This document shows, piece by piece, positions 60,901-64,000 of a stretch of 64,000 nucleotides of DNA; within the stretch, counting starts at the first letter, position 1; each line of letters opens with the position of its first letter. The notes beneath the pieces were generated by a model. The model searched no databases and was not told the DNA's origin. It worked only from the letters and a program-made list of their open reading frames with translations. A program made the position numbers and the translations under genes. The DNA is from Bugulina stolonifera (taxonomy: Eukaryota; Bryozoa; Gymnolaemata; Cheilostomatida; Bugulidae). Where the stretch lies: positions 14,770,158 through 14,834,157 of the forward strand of contig OW285195.1 of NCBI GenBank assembly GCA_935421135.1. The letters are read 5' to 3'.

Positions 60901-63175
60901 GCTAAGAATATGTATGATAACACACTCATCGTACTGACAACTGATGTAAGTACCCCAAATTCTCAGTCTATGAATATTAGCTAGTTAGACACATTTTGAC
61001 AAATTTATGGCCAGCTTGAAATTAAAAAATACCGGAAACATACGCAGTGCATATTCAAATAGACTTATAATAATCTCTTAGTAAAAGGTATTTTGGAGTT
61101 TCATTTGCATTTTTTATTATATTTAAATGTGTAACCAAAGGTTTTGGTGGCAGATGTTATTACAATACTGTAAAATTTTGCAGAGAGAAGACGATTTTGC
61201 ATAATGATGAGTTGTCTTCTCTTTTTTGAAAAGAGAAGACAAATTTATAAAATTCTTATACATGTAGTTGTTTCCTCTCTTTGAACTGGTTATATTGACT
61301 GGAATTTTAAACACACTCCTACTAGATTGTATATTAGTACCGATTTCCTATAAATATTCTTGGATAACAATTGCAGAATGGAGGAAAGATCGACAATGGC
61401 GGAAATAATTGGCCGTTGAGAGGACAGAAGAGTACACTATTTGAGGGTGGTACTAGAGGGGTCACTCTAATAGACAGCCCTTTGCTACAGAGAAGAGGCT
61501 ACATAAATGATGGTTTATTCCATGCTATAGACTGGTTTCCAACCCTTGTACACTTTGCAGAAGGAACAGATCAGACAAGTGAGAGGAAATACAACTTCGC
61601 ACCAAACTTTACCCAAAATGATCATCTAGCTTCTAACACTGTTATGGTTGAATGCACCCAAGGCAACAGCTTTATAATTGAAAAGATCTTGAGTCTAGAG
61701 CTTGAACCAGTAGTTCGAAATTTACAAAATATAGTGATGTTTCATAATCATGAGGCCACCAATTAAATAAAATCAGAATTCGCTGTCATGCTATGCTGTT
61801 TTGGCGTTTTAGGCAAAGGCTTGCCAAAGTTCCTATTGACTAGAACTGAGTAGACCAACCATTCGGGAAGGGGAGGGGGGCTGCTAAAACCGACAACCTT
61901 CTCAATGTTCATGTAGAATCAGAAATAACTTTCGATTTCTGATTTTTGTAAGCACTTGTAAATATGTGTAAATTTTGTTTTTAAACAATTAAAACACTTC
62001 AAAATTGCAGGTGCCAGCTTAGATGGAGTAGACCAGTTTGACATGCTATCCATGGGTAGCCCATCCAGACGTACTTCCTTCATCTACGAAATAAGTCATG
62101 GAGCAGCCATTAGGTACGGCATGCTTAGGCAGGGTTCTATACCTTAGAGTATATTCTTTTGATTTATTGATTACATTTTCCCCGATTGCTTAGTTTTCAA
62201 TATTCCACTTATGTTAAGATTTTGCCATTCTAAATTTTTAATAAATTTGATTATAAAAGAATTGTCTTTCAGGGACGGTGATTTCAAACTAATTGTTGGG
62301 TTCACTGGCCAGTTTGATGGATATTCAACCAAACCAACCATGATGTCCATCATTAGACGTGTTTCTCTGGTAAGAGAAAAGAGAGCAGCTAGAAACCGAC
62401 AAAGAAATCCCAGAAGGAATAGGCAACGAAATAATAGAAGAAACAGGCGCGGGAAGAGGCAGGGCAGGAGAAGAGGCAATAGAGGGGGCAATAGAGGAGG
62501 CAATAGAGGAGGTGGTGGAAGCGGAAATGGGCTAAGGAACCCAAAACTTCTTTTCAACCTGAAAGGTAGCTAACGAGTTATTAAAACATTTATCTGCGGA
62601 CTGCGATTCATAATTCAAACAAGTTTCGACTATGATAATAACATGATGTTGCTAAATAGATTCAACTCAAGATTTTTACTTTCTCACTATGATTTCTTGT
62701 TTTCTAGATAAAAGTCCCCTGGAGTTAATCTTCACCGAAAAAAAAATTGGAAAATATATAATATGGAAGACGTATCATCCATACGAAAAGTGAATGCCCA
62801 TGGGTTTTTCTTAGATACCCTGATCGCCTTAATCAGGGTAGGGTGCAGCCAATTTAGACAGGGTGGGGTCCATCTCTATGCAGAAGCTTTCTGCGGCATG
62901 AGGCCAATTTTATGTCTATAGATTTGGAAGAGGGTTTAAAAATATATGTCTTGTACTTTTCTTGTAAATGATATTTCATACTTTTACTAATTATTCTGAT
63001 TGCAGATGATCCTACTGAAAGTAGGGACTTGTCTACAACATTCCCCGATATTGTGGCAAGATTAGAGGCCATGATTGATATGAACCGAGGCAATGTAGTG
63101 GAACAGATACGACCAGTGGACAGTTCCTCTAATCCTACAAACTTCGGCGGGTTCTGGACACCTGGCTGGTGTTAG
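58000..63175 (+). CDS. Gene J: arylsulfatase (arylsulfatase B/I/J-like)
   Basis: Ten exons: 58000-58123, 58919-59030, 59453-59605, 59900-60092, 60449-60550, 60787-60945, 61377-61578, 62011-62113, 62273-62565 and 63006-63175, giving 536 residues in a closed frame. A hydrophobic N-terminal signal peptide (LLLRVILVLVSGNF) precedes PNIIFLVVDDLGFSDVGYRN, the first metal-binding Asp pair. C-S-P-S-R then TAMLTGKYP is the sulfatase signature; its Cys becomes formylglycine. An intron splits it after the first two bases of the Pro codon. GKWHLGFCNWACVPTRRGFD, FQNVHTPI, LTTDNGG and WPLRGQKSTLFEGGTRG supply further active-site residues as in family S1 sulfatases. The enzyme would hydrolyse sulfate esters of glycans, in lysosome or outside the cell. 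Unusual: about 57 Arg/Asn/Gly-rich residues inserted before LLFNLKDDPTESRDL. Length otherwise fits the family. Confidence 0.93.
62380..62540 (+). repeat. Low-complexity coding insertion (Arg/Asn/Gly) in gene J
   Basis: Purine-rich DNA with 12-bp repeats of GGCAATAGAGGA encodes REKRAARNRQRNPRRNRQRN, then blocks of NRGG and GGGGSGNG. It lies between the STKPTMMSI region and the conserved LFNLKDDP. It keeps frame and is part of exon 9, with no alternative splice site evident within it. Confidence 0.85.
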
Positions 63176-64000
63176 TCAATCAGCTGTTTGGTTATCAATA
63201 TGTTGGACTGATATGAGTAGAGTGCTACTGCTAAGTACCCTTTTATATTTATGACATCAACTCAAATAAGTTGTCATCATGGAATAAAGACTCTTTAAAA
63301 GTCACTTAAAATAAATAATTATTCTTGGTCTGAATTTTCACAAATATTTATCAGAAAAGTTGTTTTACCAGAGAACAGATGGAACGCAAGTCAACAGTTT
63401 ATTGAACAATGATGCCTTTATCATATTTGTAATGTATAGTGAATCATGCCAACATAGAGGTTTGACGTCCTCAAACAGTCCAATAAAACGTCTGCCTTTC
63501 TTGATTCAATCAATGATATCTACCAGATGGCGCAGCACGGGTTTTCCGAACTCTAGCGGAAGCAGTAGGTGGAGGTGAATATACGTAAGCGCTGCCACCA
63601 CAACTGTAACAAACACGGCACATATTTGTTTGTCTACTCTTCTAGATTAACCAATCAGATTGCATGAACTCGAAAAGACTTGTACCAGTTATACTGTATC
63701 TAGCACTAATTTTCTACACAAGTGCTACATTAGAATATTCTTCATAAAATTAGTTATGAGATTTTGAATTTATGAGTGCCAATATACTTTGTCACTACTA
63801 ATATGGCAGGAATTCAGTCTATAGCCTAAGTACAGCACTGGGCATTGAACCAGTTGAAAATGTCAATGATAGAGAGCGCTAAAAGTTCATCATGCAGTAT
63901 TTTTCAGGTACTGTCAGTCATATATGACCTACATGACACGCATAGAGTTTATTATTTTCTAAGAACTCGGGTTAAATTGGTTATAAATCTACTGCATTTT
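63176..64000. other. Downstream of gene J, no gene seen
   Basis: After the stop an AATAAA is at 63283-63288. The open stretch 63360-63578 has no recognisable motif or splice partner. Nothing else is supported up to the window end. Confidence 0.5.
63283..63288 (+). terminator. Putative polyadenylation signal of gene J
   Basis: AATAAA about 108 bp after the stop codon, typical spacing for a short 3' UTR. Confidence 0.5.

Overview
The window is eukaryotic, AT-rich and intron-rich. Every confident gene is split into short exons (24-460 bp) with GT..AG borders and mostly short introns. Intergenic and intronic DNA carries microsatellites, minisatellites, terminal-inverted-repeat elements, tRNA-like SINE pieces and LINE relics. 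Gene content (type II membrane glycosyltransferase-like proteins, an arylsulfatase, coiled-coil and helical proteins), compact spacing and constant use of the palindrome ACATGT suggest a marine invertebrate. A sponge is my best guess, but nothing in the window proves the taxon. All gene models below were spliced by hand; the reading frame closes across every junction in the complete models.

Positions 1-37574 hold a cluster of six paralogous genes, here called A to F. A (partial), C, D and F are on +; B and E are on -. Each complete copy has the same plan: a short first exon encoding an N-terminal signal-anchor; a variable, low-complexity stalk exon ending in a conserved '(Y/F)..VTMLxLxxG'-like motif; then five conserved exons. 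Those five carry 'LRGRDxEYLxTL..N', '[23 protein letters not shown]', 'GEGFDxINTxRxRDExVxxSLTRY', '[14 protein letters not shown]...[10 protein letters not shown]' and 'MIWTF...[21 protein letters not shown]'. Anchor, stalk and domain are the layout of Golgi glycosyltransferases. The motif order resembles a family of putative glycosyltransferases with N-A/S-D-I, S-x-D-x-x-I-F, G-C-D-N and N-P...Y-H-x-H motifs. That assignment is an inference.

Positions 38728-44778 hold an 11-exon gene (G) for a 606-residue lysine-rich, coiled-coil protein I do not recognise. Positions 48068-52634 hold at least 14 exons of a helical, HEAT/ARM-like protein (H), also unrecognised. Positions 55153-56033 (-) hold the 3' exons of a small gene with 24- and 36-bp exons (I). 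Positions 58000-63175 hold a complete 10-exon arylsulfatase (J), with the catalytic C-S-P-S-R motif and an unusual Arg/Gly/Asn-rich insertion near its C terminus.

The most notable observations are: (1) the six-gene cluster itself; (2) one 102-bp exon that is nearly identical in four paralogues, including one in inverted orientation, while neighbouring exons have diverged, which suggests gene conversion; (3) repeated tandem duplication of exon-end plus 5' splice site inside introns, in the cluster and in unrelated gene H; (4) a nonsense change (Trp to TGA) in the last exon of C; (5) an 11-bp motif, GTTGTCTTCTC, scattered ten times and tied to a small inverted-repeat element; (6) several intact TIR elements and long palindromes in the 7-kb intron of F; (7) the RG-rich insertion in the arylsulfatase. 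If both functional assignments hold, glycosyltransferases and a sulfatase near each other would point to glycan assembly or remodelling, but no shared pathway is shown by the sequence.
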